Positions 47,005 through 60,322 of a DNA stretch of 64,000 bases are shown in pieces (position 1 is the first letter of the stretch; each line of letters opens with the position of its first letter). Where the stretch lies: contig JASANE010021072.1 in assembly GCA_030248225.1 (NCBI GenBank), positions 28,699-92,698 on the forward strand, read 5' to 3'. The notes beneath the pieces were generated by a model. That model made no database searches and was not told where the DNA came from. It saw only the letters and a list, made by a program, of their open reading frames with translations. The translations under genes and the position numbers were made by a program. The DNA comes from Trileptium ribeirensis. Taxonomy: Eukaryota; Nematoda; Enoplea; Enoplida; Thoracostomopsidae.

Positions 47005-49949
47005 CTAGAACAAACTTACAAAGTTTTAAATTTTTCGTTATAAATTTTGAGGGCATTGAATTATGTTTAAAAGCATTACATTGATATTACAGTCATGTAG
47101 CACTGTAAAAATCACACAATACAATAGACATTTTATGCTCTACAGATGAACAATAATGGAATTCCGTGATGCTAAGAGGCTTTCGTATCATAAATTAGTT
47201 TTCTCTTAATTCCACCGCCACTCGAATCAGGATGACTAGACTAACAATAACCAAATTTGGCTTGGTAGTAATAATTTATAACGATTTTCCCTATTAATGG
47301 TCGTCATCCCCATGCATTAAGTCAAAACTCAATCTGTACTAGCCCCTGACCGTTGCGGGAATTAAACTAGGATTATTACATTAGTTGTCAATACACGCCA
47401 GAAATGTAGAAGATTCTTGTCCAATGCATCATCGCTCCTGGAAAGAATAAAAATAGGTCGTAATTTTGTGAACTTAAGCTTCATCGATAATCCGTCATCG
47501 AGTTAGAACTTCACTATAATTTTGGTCCCATTTAGCGTTTTGGTAGCTTGGTTTAAATGGTACTTGAAACGGTGAAATCGCGAAACAACCATTTTTAGCA
47601 TATAAGAAAGTAGGATTGATATCTGAAAAAAGACATGGGGTCAAAATACAACATTTTCTGAATCGACTTATCAAGCTGCATCGAATGGTGCCATAATATC
47701 GTTTAAAATTTATGAAATTCGACCATTTACCCGCAGTTGAAAACAGTAGTTTTCCAAAACACTGAATAATACCTTCCCTAAACTGTTAGAAAAAATGCCA
47801 GTTTCAAATCGGCATTTTAATGAAGCCGTATATATTATCGTACATAGTTGTAATCAAGTATATAATCATTATTTTATCTATAATGTTAGCCTAATTACAA
47901 AATTATTTACTTGTACTACCAAAGAACATACGTTTCCAATAATTAGCCACATATTTTACAAGTTAGTTTTGGATTCGAAGCGTTTATTTTAATTTTAAAA
48001 AAGAGCTTGACATAATTCAGCAGGTGTTCTATTTTATAGTGATGCAGCATAAATCGAAATGAATAAATGGTAAGTAGCGTGGTGCCGCTAGAATTGTTTA
48101 TATGTTAATTTATAATTTTCTCTGGTTAAATTCGTTGTAAATATAGTCGCAGTCGATGCATAACTGGCTTTATCATTTTTCACTGGAAAGGTAAAAATTT
48201 CCGGCTCTGAGAAACCATTACAACTAGATGGCTAATGAAAGGTGATCATTAATACGCCACTAGCATGCAATTGAAACGAATTTTCCGAACCGACAGTAAA
48301 TTCTAAAGGTTGTTCAGGAAAATTACCTGATATTGAATATTTAAAGATTTTCAAAGACTTTGCGTAATCAATTATTAAAGTGAAAAATTACATTACCTCA
48401 TTGTTGTTTACCCAGGACCTAGCTTCACGAAGTGTTCTTTACTATTGAAAAGATTCCAGCTAGTTTATATATGTATACCCATTTTAATCGTGTGCATAAT
48501 TCGCGTTTATGTTGTTTATATTTGTATTTTAAGGTGCGGATAATAATTCCGCTTATGGCAAGACCTTACATTTACAACACATCACCAATGGTGCAGTTTG
48601 ACAGTACTGACAACTCTGGTTCGCTAAATTCGAGTTTGTTTTGACGCAATCAGGCCATGCTTTTGAATGAAGCATCCACAAACATCGCAGCTTGTTTACT
48701 ATGCAGAATACGCTGAAGATCATAAAAACTCTCGCATGTTATTTCTGAGGCAGTAAAAACAACACAATAAACAAATAGGTTATGCATTGTATACAGTTAT
48801 ATTTACTATTTTCTATCTTCTTTTACACAGACTTGGTTCCCTAGCATCGGCTCCTGATATTACACATATATCATAGGTGTTCATTGAGATTAAGAGCTAC
48901 ACGCCGGATCCCCTAAGCCATATTTACCACCCCTGAAGCTGCGGACTTAACATTTCATTAACTAGAATCTTGGCGACATGCCAAGCGTATGAATTCGGAG
49001 AAATTAGAATCTGTAACGTTAGCATACAGTGGAACAACTCATTAAAATTATATTCCTGTAAGGAAACAAAGATTCAACTCAACAAAAAATATTTATTAAC
49101 CTGTTGTTCAATAAGGCATAGATGCAGCAAAACTGACAGTCAGATATCTAATACGCACCCTATGAGGGTAAAGTCTACCTCAGAACTGCTTACGAATTAT
49201 GAACAACATATGTATGTATATACGTAATTTATGTATATATATATATATATATATATAAGAATCTTAGCAAAAGCACAGTAGCACAGAAAACATAAACAGA
49301 ATTTGCTACAGACCGCATGACACGCGTCCCTTTCGCACCACTCGCCTTGTCTCACCCATTGATATAACTATCTCTACACGAAGAGATACTTTTAAATACA
49401 GTGAAGATTTGAAATCAGCACCCACGAAAACCCGTGTAACTTATTTTGAGCCACAAATCTATTAATTTACCGTTAGAAGTGGTAATGTCACAGATGACTA
49501 TATATGGCGTTGGGCCCAACTTTGGCCTCAAATACCAATTGACCTAGTGTTCCTAGATCAAACCTGTTGACACCCTACAGGAAGCCCCGCAGTAGCTCTA
49601 TCCACACACCAAGTTTGACCAAAACTTTGGAAATTTGGCCATTTGCTAAAGTCCCCCATGCCCCATAGGGACCCGACCAAAACAGTATATACCCATAAAT
49701 AAAGCTTCTTAGGACACATAGTTCGATATCAAAATGATTCAAATCGGCTCAAGGGTTGCCGAGTTATGAGCAAAAATGACCCATTTAAGCCATGTACCCT
49801 GGGTACCCCCTTTGACCCCCTGTGGTGGGACCTGGGTGTGTCGAATTGTAATAAAACCTCCAAAAGGCACATTAGTGAGAATTTTTCGATTCCGAAGCTA
49901 GCGCTTCTCCATCTCCGAATTCAATTATGAATTTATCAGTAGAGGTGAG
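47005..49949. other. Upstream of the first resolved exon; no promoter or exon identified
   Basis: AT-rich. Part of 49440-49850 (GCCGAGTTATGAGC, GGTACCCCCTTTGACCCCC) has the style of an interspersed-repeat tail. I could not place a transcription start or an upstream coding exon. Confidence 0.5.
49228..49258. repeat. TA microsatellite
   Basis: Simple TA run about 2 kb upstream of the first resolved exon; no other signal around it. Confidence 0.9.
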
Positions 49950-50320
49950 AAAGAGCTGGATTTTCAAGCTTTGGCCCGATTCATCGTGAACCTCAGGCTC
50001 GGCTCAGCGGATGGTAATCCAGTCTCGGCTCGATTCTTAGGCTTCTAATGATAAAGTTTTCGTCTCAAGAGAGAACATAATATAGTTTCTTACATAAATA
50101 TATCTTTTGGAGCTCTTAAGAGCCGATCCGAGGTTGTCTCGACTGTTCCTGCTGCTGGCTGACTATTGCACAACACATCGGCAGTTTAAAAGCCGATCAT
50201 AGTTCTTCCAGATAGAGGCTAGGCCCGGCACAGCTCTCACAGACAGACCTTAAACTCTGGTTCGGCTCTAATCTTCAGCCATCATAGCAGGCTCAGCTAA
50301 TAATATCAGTAAACAAGCGC
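49950..50320. repeat. GGCTCGG-rich repeat, member 1
   Basis: It has many GGCTCGGCTC/GAGCCGA motifs, TTAGGCTTCTAATGATAAAG and CAAGAGAGAACATAATATA. The last two lines recur at 54260-54310, and a GAGGTT..CTCGACTGTTC line recurs at about 55240. Confidence 0.6.
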
Positions 50321-50651
50321 AGCATCTTGAAGTATTCCGAACCACGCCTTTATGCGGAGAGCAGCCGCCATTTCAGCACATATGTTCTGTACACGTCCAT
50401 TTTTGTTTTATGAGCGAGTAAGATCGAACAGCATTATGTAAAAATGCATATATTTTATATTTGAATTCTATGTTCGTTTTTATAATGTGTTAAAGTTGGG
50501 CAGTATTACCATTATTTTTTGATTGCACTGGAACTTTATATAATGATATACACTTCTGCAAATAATTGCAACAATTGACTGGTGACTTTGGTAATAAAAA
50601 TTCATTGGTAGTCAAATAACTGCTTGATGATATGCCAATTAATTGTTTACA

Positions 50652-50730
50652 GCCGCTGATCGTAAGCGTCGAAGTGCCGTCAGCTTAGCGTGCTGGATGT
50701 TCTCGACGGCGGCTGGAGATAGGCTAGGGG
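50652..50730 (-). other. Short G/C-rich coding-like stretch
   Basis: The minus strand reads LSPAAVENIQHAKLTALRRL then RSAA, with an AG acceptor-like CCCCCTAG above and GTAAAC below. It stands out from its AT-rich surroundings and could be an upstream exon of the neurabin-like gene. However, its phase-0 end does not fit the start I propose for exon A, and the plus strand is open too. Confidence 0.25.
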
Positions 50731-50956
50731 GTAACCAAAAAATTTTCCTCATAAATTTTCTCATTTTGCCGTACAATTTCCATACTTATGGTCATAACTT
50801 AAATTTTTCTGAAGTTTTGGGGGTTGTGTACGATGTGTGGAGCCTTAGGCGGTGGGTGGTAAATGCAGCAAAGAGGGATATCCCTTCCCCATATGAGCAT
50901 ATTCAATACACATAAAAATGCATTATTCGGCACATTTACTTGCGAACGCTACACAT

Positions 50957-52119
50957 CAGGGAGTAACCGGAATTCCGGTTCCGGCGAAAATCGTGTTGCG
51001 GTTCCGGCAAAGGGCAAAAATGATACCGGAACCGGAATTCCGGTTTAAAGATTTTTGTTTGAAATTTTTCGCATTTATGCTTCATCTGTGGTACAAACAT
51101 ATGTAATATATTATAAACTGATCAAGTTCCACTACAAGCACGCAAAATAAAAGATTAACTCAGCAATTTGCCGTGTGAAACGTAAGTAGGGCACACAATT
51201 TCAGTAAGAATTTTTATCTTAACCAGCAGGAGCGTGTTAAAGCCAGGTCGATGCTTTTAGCAGCTATTTTACACATTCTGAAGTCTACGGGGTATGTTAG
51301 AATTAAACCGGTCGAGCTCGGTAACACAGTATGGATTGCGTAGAAGTACTTCGCTTAAGCTTGGTTACGTAAATTGCTTCAAACACCAGCCAGTGCGCTT
51401 GTAAACTTTGTAAATCAGTCTACATTGCAGTAAAGTAACATCTGCAACGGAGCCAGAAGCTGCGTTATTTGACAATCAATTGTACCTATTGAAACTGTGC
51501 TAGCAGTATCACATTTTGTCTCATTTATATCATTCTGATCAGAAAGACATCATCATCATCATCTAGCTGAGGGGCACTGGTTAATCAACGCTAGCCTAAA
51601 CATTGTCTGTGACCACCGCCCAGAAAACTATTGTATATGTACCTCCGTTTATTTTCTTTTAGAACCATATAAACCAATATATTTCGAGTTTCCTACAGTA
51701 CAACATGTAACAAACGTATGTGTAGTAAAGGGAGGCGACTGAAGACAGGGCGAAAGTGTTTATTCTACGCTCTATGCGTTGTAAGCACATTCGATTCGAC
51801 GCAATAAATACAAGGGTGTTTAGTGCAAAGAATTTTTTGCTCTGGGTGTCCAAAAATCGGTATATTGATCGATAAATAAACATTATTAGCTCGGTCTCTT
51901 TAAAGTGTCAGAAAAGCAATAATGCCATCGCAATGCGTTAAGTTTAATGCAAAAAATTATTTTTAATATATATATTTTAAATCCACTGTACCTTCATTTC
52001 TTCATTAATTTGTTTTACTATATTTAAGTTTTCGAAGACCAGGTTCCGGTTCCGGTTTAAATGGACGGTTACCGTTGCTGGTGCCGGTTCCGGTAATTTT
52101 TGGTTCCGATTATTCCCTG
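50957..52119 (+). mobile_element. hAT-A element copy 4
   Basis: Full-length (1163 bp) and more diverged inside than copies 1, 5 and 6. Flanks are CTACACAT (50949-50956) and CTATATAT (52120-52127), six of eight matching; the right flank has merged with a TA-rich run. It lies only 80 bp upstream of copy 5 in the same orientation. Confidence 0.9.
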
Positions 52120-52196
52120 CTATATATATATATATATATAGATTTATATATTTATATATTTATATATATCTATATATAAATATATATATATATGTG
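52120..52196. repeat. TA-rich microsatellite between two hAT-A copies
   Basis: Interrupted TA/TTTA run filling the whole gap between hAT-A copies 4 and 5. Confidence 0.9.
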
Positions 52197-52199
52197 TCG

Positions 52200-53358
52200 C
52201 AGGGAGTAATCGGAATTCCGGTTCCTGCAAAAATCATGTTCCGGTTGCGGTTCCGGCAAAGGGCAAAAACCATGCCGGAACCGGAATTCCGGTTTAAAGA
52301 TTTTGTTTGAAATTTTCCACGTTTTTTGCTTCGTCCTGTAATCCAAACATATGCAATATATATAATACAATGATCAGGCTCCAATACAGCCAAGCAAAAG
52401 AAAAGATTAACTAACCAATTTGCCGTGTGAAACGTAAGTAGGGCACATAATTTGAGCAGGAATTTTTCATAATGACCTGCAGGAGTTTGTTAAATCAAAG
52501 CCAGGTCGATGCTTGTAGCAGCTATTTTACACATCCAGAAGTCTGTGGGATACGTTTGAATTAAACCGGTCCAACTCGTTAACAGAGTATGGCTTACGCA
52601 GAAGTACTTAGGGTATGCTTGGTTAACATAAATTGCGTCAAGCACCCGCCAGTGCGCTTGTAAACTTGGTAAATCAGTCTAAATTGAAGTAAACTAACGT
52701 TATCTGCAACGCAGCTAGAAACTGCTTTCTTGGCAATGAACTGTATTTATTGAAACTGTGCGAGCAGAATCACAGTGTGTCTCATTTATAGCATTCTGAT
52801 TAGAAAGTTATCATCATTATGATCTAACTGCCGGGCATTGTTTGTCCAACGCTAGCCTAAACAGTGTCTCTGACCACTGATCAGAAAATTAACTTCTATC
52901 TATTATTTTCTCTTAGAATCATATAAACCAATAATTTTAAGTTTCCTACAGAAGAACATGCAACAACCGTATGTGTAGTAAAGGGAGGCGACTGGAGACA
53001 GAGCGAAAGTGTGTATTCTACGCTCCAAGCTTTGTAAGCACATTCGATTTGACGCAGTATACGCAATGGTGTATAGTGAAAGACATTTTTTGCTCTGAAT
53101 GTCCAAAAACCGACATATTTGATCGATAAATAAACATTATTAGCTTCCTCAGTCTCTTTAAAGTTTCAGAAAGGCAATAATACCATCGCTATACATTAAA
53201 TTTAATGTAAAAGTTATTTTTAATGCATTATAAATCCACTATGCCTTCATTTCTTCCATCATCTGTTTTACTGTATATAAATTTCGAAGACCAGGTTCCG
53301 GTTCCGGATACGGTTTAAATAGACGGTTCCGGTAAATTTCGGTTCCGGTTATTCCCTG
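52200..53358 (+). mobile_element. hAT-A element copy 5, directly behind copy 4
   Basis: Full-length (1159 bp), very close in sequence to copies 1 and 6. The left flank is ATGTGTCG and the right flank ATATATAT, so no clean target duplication is visible. The 80 bp between this copy and the previous one is a TA-rich microsatellite (52120-52196). Confidence 0.9.
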
Positions 53359-54099
53359 ATATATATGTTCGCAATGCTGAATCACGAAGAAGAACCCATT
53401 TCCTCAGCACTCAAATGCCCAGAATTAATTTCGTGTTATGAGGTAGAGTAGGTGATATAATTCCATTTCCTGATGCTAAAGTTTCAGAAATTACAATATA
53501 TATATACCGATACCTCTAAATGCGTGTGAAAACAAAGCCTTTGTTCAAATGGTTAACGAACCCTGATGCTTTACACCGGTCCGACAGATGCCCCTTTTTC
53601 ATACACATTAAGAGATTTAATTTCTGCAGCGCATGCACAGTAACAAAACGTAAATAAAACTTTTCCATAAACGCTTTATAGTTCTTAGTCCACCATAAAC
53701 GATGGTAACTGTTAACTACGCCTGATTTTCTCATATTGCTTTAAATTATGGTGGACAAGAAAATTAATGCAATAGCGGTCCTACTGGGATCGCTGACAGA
53801 GTATAATGCTCAGCTCTTTATCTCTCTATATTCACATGAAAACGTTTTATAAAATTTAATCCAAATATGTATTCATTAAATATTTGGTATATACCATAAG
53901 TATGCATAAATTTCGAACCATTGCATCCAAGTTCGACATATAACGTAAGCTTGTACAAAAGGCGTGCATCACTTGGTTTGCAAGGATCCCTCAAGAAGAT
54001 AAAAGATGCGATGGCTAGTACTCCGTACTTTCAGTCATACCATTCAGCCGAAATCGAGTTCGACAATGTGCGTTGCACAAATTCGTACATGTAATACAA

Positions 54100-55330
54100 A
54101 TTAGAGCTGACAAAGCCAGAGTTTCAAGTTCCGGCTCGCTCCTTCCTGAACCATATCCGGCTAGGTTCTCAGAGAGAGATGTTAGTCTCTGGCTCGGCCT
54201 GTTTCCCCGTGGACCAAATGCGATTTGGCTCGGCTTTTCTTTAGAAAGCATGGCTCGGCTTTTAGGCTTCTAATAATAAAAGTTTGCGATCCAAGAGAGA
54301 ACATGATATATAAACGAAGAAACGAACTATATATATACTCTTAAAATATGTATGATGATAATTTCATACAATTATTGTGTGACAAGTCTGTATCAATTTA
54401 TAGATTATGTATGATATATCAACATATGTCGTAAGAAATCGACCACAAAAAATGTTGTACATAAACTATATTTACTAATTCTAACACAGGAATATACGTA
54501 TATGATTATTTTAATATCCTTTGTATAAATTTACGCACAAGAATTGTATGATTTGTTACGCATAACTTAGTATAAAATTACATAGAGTATAACGTACATA
54601 AGCATAATACCTATATATTATGTATGATAAATAGCACACGATTTGCATGCAATAGCATACAAAATGTATGATTATTTGCATATAACTTGTGTGAAATTTC
54701 AGATAATAAATGTATGTTTGTTATCGCACATAATTTTAAAACTGTATAATGTAATTATACACAAAATTAAAAAATTGGTACAAAAATTGCCATTATGTAA
54801 AAATACTCATACATTATATGAATTTTGTTTTATACAAATGTTTTATAAAAATTCATACCTTATATATTATATTTAATACAAAAATATATTCAAATTCATA
54901 CATTTGATATATTAAATTTAATATAGATGTAAAAATATTTGCACAATTTATATACTGTTTATCACACAAATATATAATCAAATTCATACATGTATATGTG
55001 ACGTATCATACAATTCATGCGTTATATTTGATGCAAATTATGAACAAACATGCGTCAAACATAGAGCAAGCATGCCTATGTAGCTATGTAATGTTAATAA
55101 CTAAGAACGAGCCCGTGACTTTTATCATCAGCTCGTCCGTAGAATATCAGAGTGAAAATTCGGCTCGGCTTCGCTTTACAGCCGATTCCAGCATGAAAAT
55201 TCGATTCTCACCTCAACTGTTACAGCTTTTTGGACCCGAGTCGAGGTTATTTCAGCTGTTCTTTTAATGGCTGTCGTATTTGTTCCGATTGGAAATCAAG
55301 TGTAGCTCAAAAGTATATATGTATATTCCA
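54100..55330. repeat. GGCTCGG-rich repeat, member 2, with a 750-bp AT-rich centre
   Basis: Ends as in the repeat at 49950 (GGCTCGGCTTTTAGGCTTC and GTCGAGGTTATTTCAGCTG), but the middle (about 54320-55080) is almost pure A/T. That middle has imperfectly recurring CATAC/GTATG and TATATA motifs. It is either an element interior or a later expansion. Confidence 0.55.
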
Positions 55331-56220
55331 TACATCTAAAACCACGAATCCATAAGGGAGATGCTAAGACGGACACACAGCAGTTTCAGAAGAGATGTGT
55401 GATCTACAAACTATTATCGGTTCACATTAGGAAAAACTGCATGAAAGAAGATTCAACCCAAAATCCCAAAACTGTGAATTCAATGTATTTTAACCCATAG
55501 AAATGAAAAATAAGATTTAAACGCCATGGATATGCAGCGGGGGATATTTGCCCCATCGAAATTAAGCAGGGGATAAAAATGCTCCCAAGAAATGAGGCGG
55601 GGAAACACTCCTGTGAAAGGAGTGGTAAGAGATAGAGTGTCCCCTCATTAAATATGGGGGTTAAGAGAAACACGAAACAAGCAACAACATACCTTTACGC
55701 TGAAAGTGCTTAATATGAAGAGTGCCATACTCTTCAGTAAAATATCTAGTTTTGGTGTAACTATCCACAATGGGCTAAAATACGTATTCACGTTGTCCTG
55801 TTTGTGAATTTATTATCGTAGGAAACTGTTGGCCATGGGTCCAAAAGTGAAAATTGAGGAATGTTGGCTATGTTAGACATCCGTGGGTGGAATGAGAGAT
55901 GCCCGGTGGATATCAAGACCCAACCGGAAGCAAGATGTCTGGGGTCGGAAGCAAAATGTAGTTCAAATGCAGCCAACTTGCAAATATGTTAAAAATAGTG
56001 ACTAGATACCTAAATTGTGAGATCTTGGTAATCCCGAAGTGTTCCTGAGCCCAACCAGATACCCGAACCTGAGGTTTATGGTACAACGTAGCACAACGGT
56101 AGTAAACTTTCACATTTGATGTAATACAGGTAACACCAAATACTTAAATACAGACCAAAAAGAGAAATTTGAGGTATATGAAATATGTGTTTATACCTAC
56201 AAATTTTCAGGAAAATAGGA

Positions 56221-56595
56221 GGTTCTTTTCCATTATCCCCCAGCCCGAATTTGGTCAATTTTGAACATACAGAGCTGATTTTGGCATCAATCTATTCAGC
56301 TCGATGAGGCGGTTCTTTCTAACGGTGGCGTGATTTCAATAAAATATACATCAGCAGATTTCTCTCATCAAGCCGAGTCGAATGGCGCCCAACGTGACCA
56401 GAAGAAAAAATTTTTCGAAGAAAAAAATTTTGCGTTCCTAAGGGGGGACACCTCTGGGACGTCAAAAAATTTCAGAATGTGGGTAAAATGAGTATTTTCT
56501 AAACCGCCTCATCGAGCTGAATCGATTGATACCAAAATCAGCTCTGTGCCTTCAAAATTGACCAAATTCGGGCCGGGGGATAATGGAAAAGAACC
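56221..56595. mobile_element. Second foldback element of the same family, 375 bp
   Basis: It has the same outer ends (GGTTCTTTTCCATTATCC and complement) as the unit at 10213. The arms continue as CAGCCCGAATTTGGTCAATT and complement, with GCCTCATCGAGCTGAAT-like inner arms. The inner sequence differs from the first member, so only the termini and overall plan are shared. Confidence 0.82.
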
Positions 56596-57055
56596 AAATA
56601 CGAAACGGCACTGATAGCAATTCAAATTATATCCAGTTCCTGCGGTGGGTCAAAAGTTTGTGTACAAGCCACACTGTATTCTGTGCAAAATCAATATGTC
56701 GGATTTTTTATTTTTGTTTGATCGCAAAACATTTTTATCATAGAACAGAAACTGTTAATATCTATTCGGATAAAAGCATGACCACGGTTGGAGGTCTTTG
56801 TCAATCATTGGAGGTTTTTGTCAATTCAGCAACTATGACCATGTTATAAGCTACAACATTAAAAATCCGTTTCAGAAGTATATATGGATAATCAGGAAAC
56901 ATCAAACGAAAAGTGAACAAAAAATTATAAGTTCCAAAAATAAACTCCGATGACTTTTCAGATATAACTGGGTTCAAGTTACAGAATTGCAACAAATTAA
57001 GAAAGCCGATGATATTAGTGAATCTAATGAATGAACTTCAGAAACCTAGCAATCA

Positions 57056-57500
57056 AAATTTGAATACGCATCCACGCGCTGGAATCCGCACTACGTCAGA
57101 GATATAAAACTGTTAAAGAGCGTCCAACGCAGAGCAACGAAACTTGTACCATCACTATCAGACCTACCTTATTTCGATCGGCTACGTCGCCTGCAACTTC
57201 AAACATTGGAAACTCGAAGAAATCGTGCTGACCTCATCATGCTATATCCTATCGTTCACGGACACGTTGATGTTGCGCTTACGAGATATTTCGTAATCAA
57301 CTCTAACAACCTCCGCGGCCATCTTCTAAAAATTAGTCCCAGATTCTGCCGTCTATTAACTGCGCACGCTATTGTTTTGCTTATCGAACAGTTGAACAGT
57401 GGAACAGGCTGCCGTCAGAAATTGTATTTGCACCAAACCTCCAATCCTTTAAAAAACTTCTGCACACGTCTCACATACTGCCAGATTTATAATACCGTTC
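57056..57500 (+). mobile_element. C-terminal fragment of a second LINE (Jockey/CR1-like)
   Basis: The plus strand reads WNPHYVRDIKLLKSVQRRAT, then KLVPSLSDLPYFDRLRRLQL, LETRRNRADLI and, after frameshifts, TVEQWNRLPSEIV and LQSFKKLL. This is the standard region after the reverse transcriptase in Jockey/CR1-type LINEs. Only this tail is left. It is better preserved than the equivalent part of the fragment at 3470-5735, and on the opposite strand. Confidence 0.88.
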
Positions 57501-57959
57501 TCGTGCTGCAGGTTTGCTCTGTTTTGCATAATGTGTCAACACATCATTTATGCTCAGCCGATACTTTCGGCTTGCCGTCATTTTGAATTTTACAGCTGCC
57601 TCAGTTAAAAACCATGACGACGACTACGGCTGCTCAGGTGCGTATCAGGTGTGTAAAATAAGCCGGAATCGGAACTGCTCATTTTTACCGAACTGGACCC
57701 TTGTCATACTAATAAAGCAAAATTGCTGGGGTGAATGATGGGCATATAGGGTTATTGAATTGGTAAAGAACGTTGGCTTCTTCGCTTTAGAATCACGTTG
57801 TTATGATTCTGTGCCGAACGGGGGGTTCCAGTTAATGCTATAAGTATAATTATGGTAGTTTGGAGGTATATACTAAGAGATGAGCTATAGTTTTTTGAAG
57901 AAGCTAGCCACGATGAATGCAATTGTACTTAGGTCAAAACCAGTCACTTCTGCAAACAC

Positions 57960-59000
57960 TAGAGTCTTCTAACTCTTAAATTTATAATTTTTTGAAATTT
58001 GATTTATAAATTTCGTATGTTTCCATTAGCGTTGTTTTATTATTAGGTTAACATGAACGATCCTTACACGATTAAAAAAGTCCTGCTGAAAGTAGCCGCA
58101 AATTTTCCAAACGGCATAATAAATACAAAGCGAGTTATTTTCAAAACTTCACAGCCCATGAGATCAGACTCCATCAGTGTGCTACAAATTTGCGAACAAA
58201 ATGGGTGCAACATTGTCATGTGTATCTTGGAATTACCAGAAAGGCCACATTTGGGAGGTATCACAAGACTATGCCTTTGCTTAGCAAGTAGGCCCCACCT
58301 TTCCCACACAAATGAGAAGAAGCCACTAATATGTATATATATATATATGTATACTGAAAATTACAGCCCCAGTTTCTCCTAATGTACTGCGGTGTAATAT
58401 TGCCTTTCTGTGGCTTTAAGCAGAGTCTAAAAACTATATTTCGTACTCAAATTAGACAATAAAGGCAGATTAGCTACCCGAATGAATTACCTTTGCAAGA
58501 CAATTCTCAGCAAAGTGAAATATTAGATGTCGCTTTATGCTGCGGCCTCACGAGTATATCAAAATTTACTGATAAAGACATATTTAATAGAGTTGTTCGA
58601 CGCAAGATATAAGCAGGCACCATTGGACTGTTGCTTAAATAATGGCGCAGTTAAAGAATTCTAGATTACTTAGTACTTTAACAATTATAAACGTGTTAGT
58701 GTTTGATTGACAAGAGTTATTTCTCTGTGACTCATAAACTGTTTACTACAGGCCGACAAATGTGTGTTGCGAAATTAAAAGAGCTAAAACGAAGTACGTA
58801 CCTGAACGAACACAAAGGTTGAATATATTTCGTTTTTATTTTATACAAGAAGCATTAACAACGGTGTTTCAGTTATGGTTTGTTGCTTAATTTTGACTGG
58901 AAATGGTAACCTTTTATTACAAAATTCAACATGCAGATATCAAAAAGACATAAACCGAAACTTCGATTCTGGCAAAAATTAGCCGGAACCGGAATCCGAA
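57960..59000. repeat. Interspersed element pair, member 2
   Basis: Matches the segment at 15530-16579 over its length with the same order of landmarks. It ends in GCCGGAACCGGAATCCG close to 58995. A TA run at 58334-58350 lies inside. No coding sequence of note; the 109-codon frame inside has no counterpart in the first member. Confidence 0.58.
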
Positions 59001-60322
59001 TTTTGCTGTACCTGTAGGTAATTTTGTACCTGCGAGTAATTTTTTTAATGCGTGCAGTAATTTTGCCTGGTGGAGCTACGCCATCTAGCACCCATAAGAA
59101 ATGCGTCGAAGGGCATTATAGACGGCTTAAACGAAAAATATACGCAATAATTTATGGATCGCGGTGTGATTCTGAGGTGTGCAACGAATTTACCTGGAGG
59201 AAGAGGTTTGGACACCGAGGGAACTTGTCCTAAAGAAACATCGTTAGCTATCGCTCGAAAACACTGGTAAACAGTCGAACTCCGTGTAAAATACTGCGAA
59301 AACGTTAAGCTAATTAAATATGTGTTGAGGTTGCGATGTAAAATTGGAATATTTTTGGAGATATTGAAATAGTCATGTATTCCACTGTATCACAAAATTG
59401 TAGCTGGTTGGGAGGTGGTAGGCACCAGAACCCTAAAGGTTGCATTGTTTTTGAATTAGTAAATTAGGGGAGGTCCAATTGAATGCTGGGACGTGCACAA
59501 ATGAGTATAATTTGTTGTGCAAAATAGGCGCCCAACTTTTCAGGTCGTGAGAGACCGAGTATCACAGCCTTTCCCACCAAATATATTCGCAAGTTGACTT
59601 GAAAAAATTTTGCCTCCGCCCCTATCCCTCCTATGCAAGTAAATCGTGGCGGCGCTACTGCCGACGACTACATATTGCAAAATCGCTGCAAATCTTCCCC
59701 TTTCCACAGTGGATTAGTGGGGCCCCCTTGGTATTTTTGGGAACCCTCTAAAATTTTGGCGGTTCCCAATGTCGTGCCCCCAGGTAAATTTTGGTTCCCC
59801 CGAGGTCTACTCCCTAGCACCCCATGTATTTTTAGGTGACACAAAAATTATCACATCCAACAAAAACGGTTATAACAAAAGATATTAGAGCACCGTATCA
59901 ACAAGTAAATATTAAATATGCAACAAAAACAACCATATATAGGTTAAAAAAGTAAGGTATTCCACGGGTAAGTTGGAAGAAATTACCCCATGTATTTCCA
60001 GCTCCGCAGTTGGAGCTGAGGGCTCCAGCTCAAAGCGGCCAGGCGAAATTTTGGTCATGTGGAAAGATTTTTTGTTGTCCGCTGCCCCTTTTCTTCCCTT
60101 TTGCAGGGCAACATTTCCATTCGAAACATTTGTATTGAAAAGTTTTTGTCATCACAATTATGTTCTTTTGGAAAATGGTGCCTGCAATTGCAAAAGCGAT
60201 CAATTCCCTGATTTCGTACATGCCATAAGGATTGTGGAAGATCCTGGAAATTACAAATGACCGTACTTAACAATAATGTTCAGAAAGCGAGCATAAAACA
60301 GATATATATTATCAAAAATGCA

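Noticed and set aside
57206..57586. 126-codon plus-strand frame as an independent gene
   Set aside because: Its first third is the LINE C-terminal region; the rest is a shifted frame over the same element.
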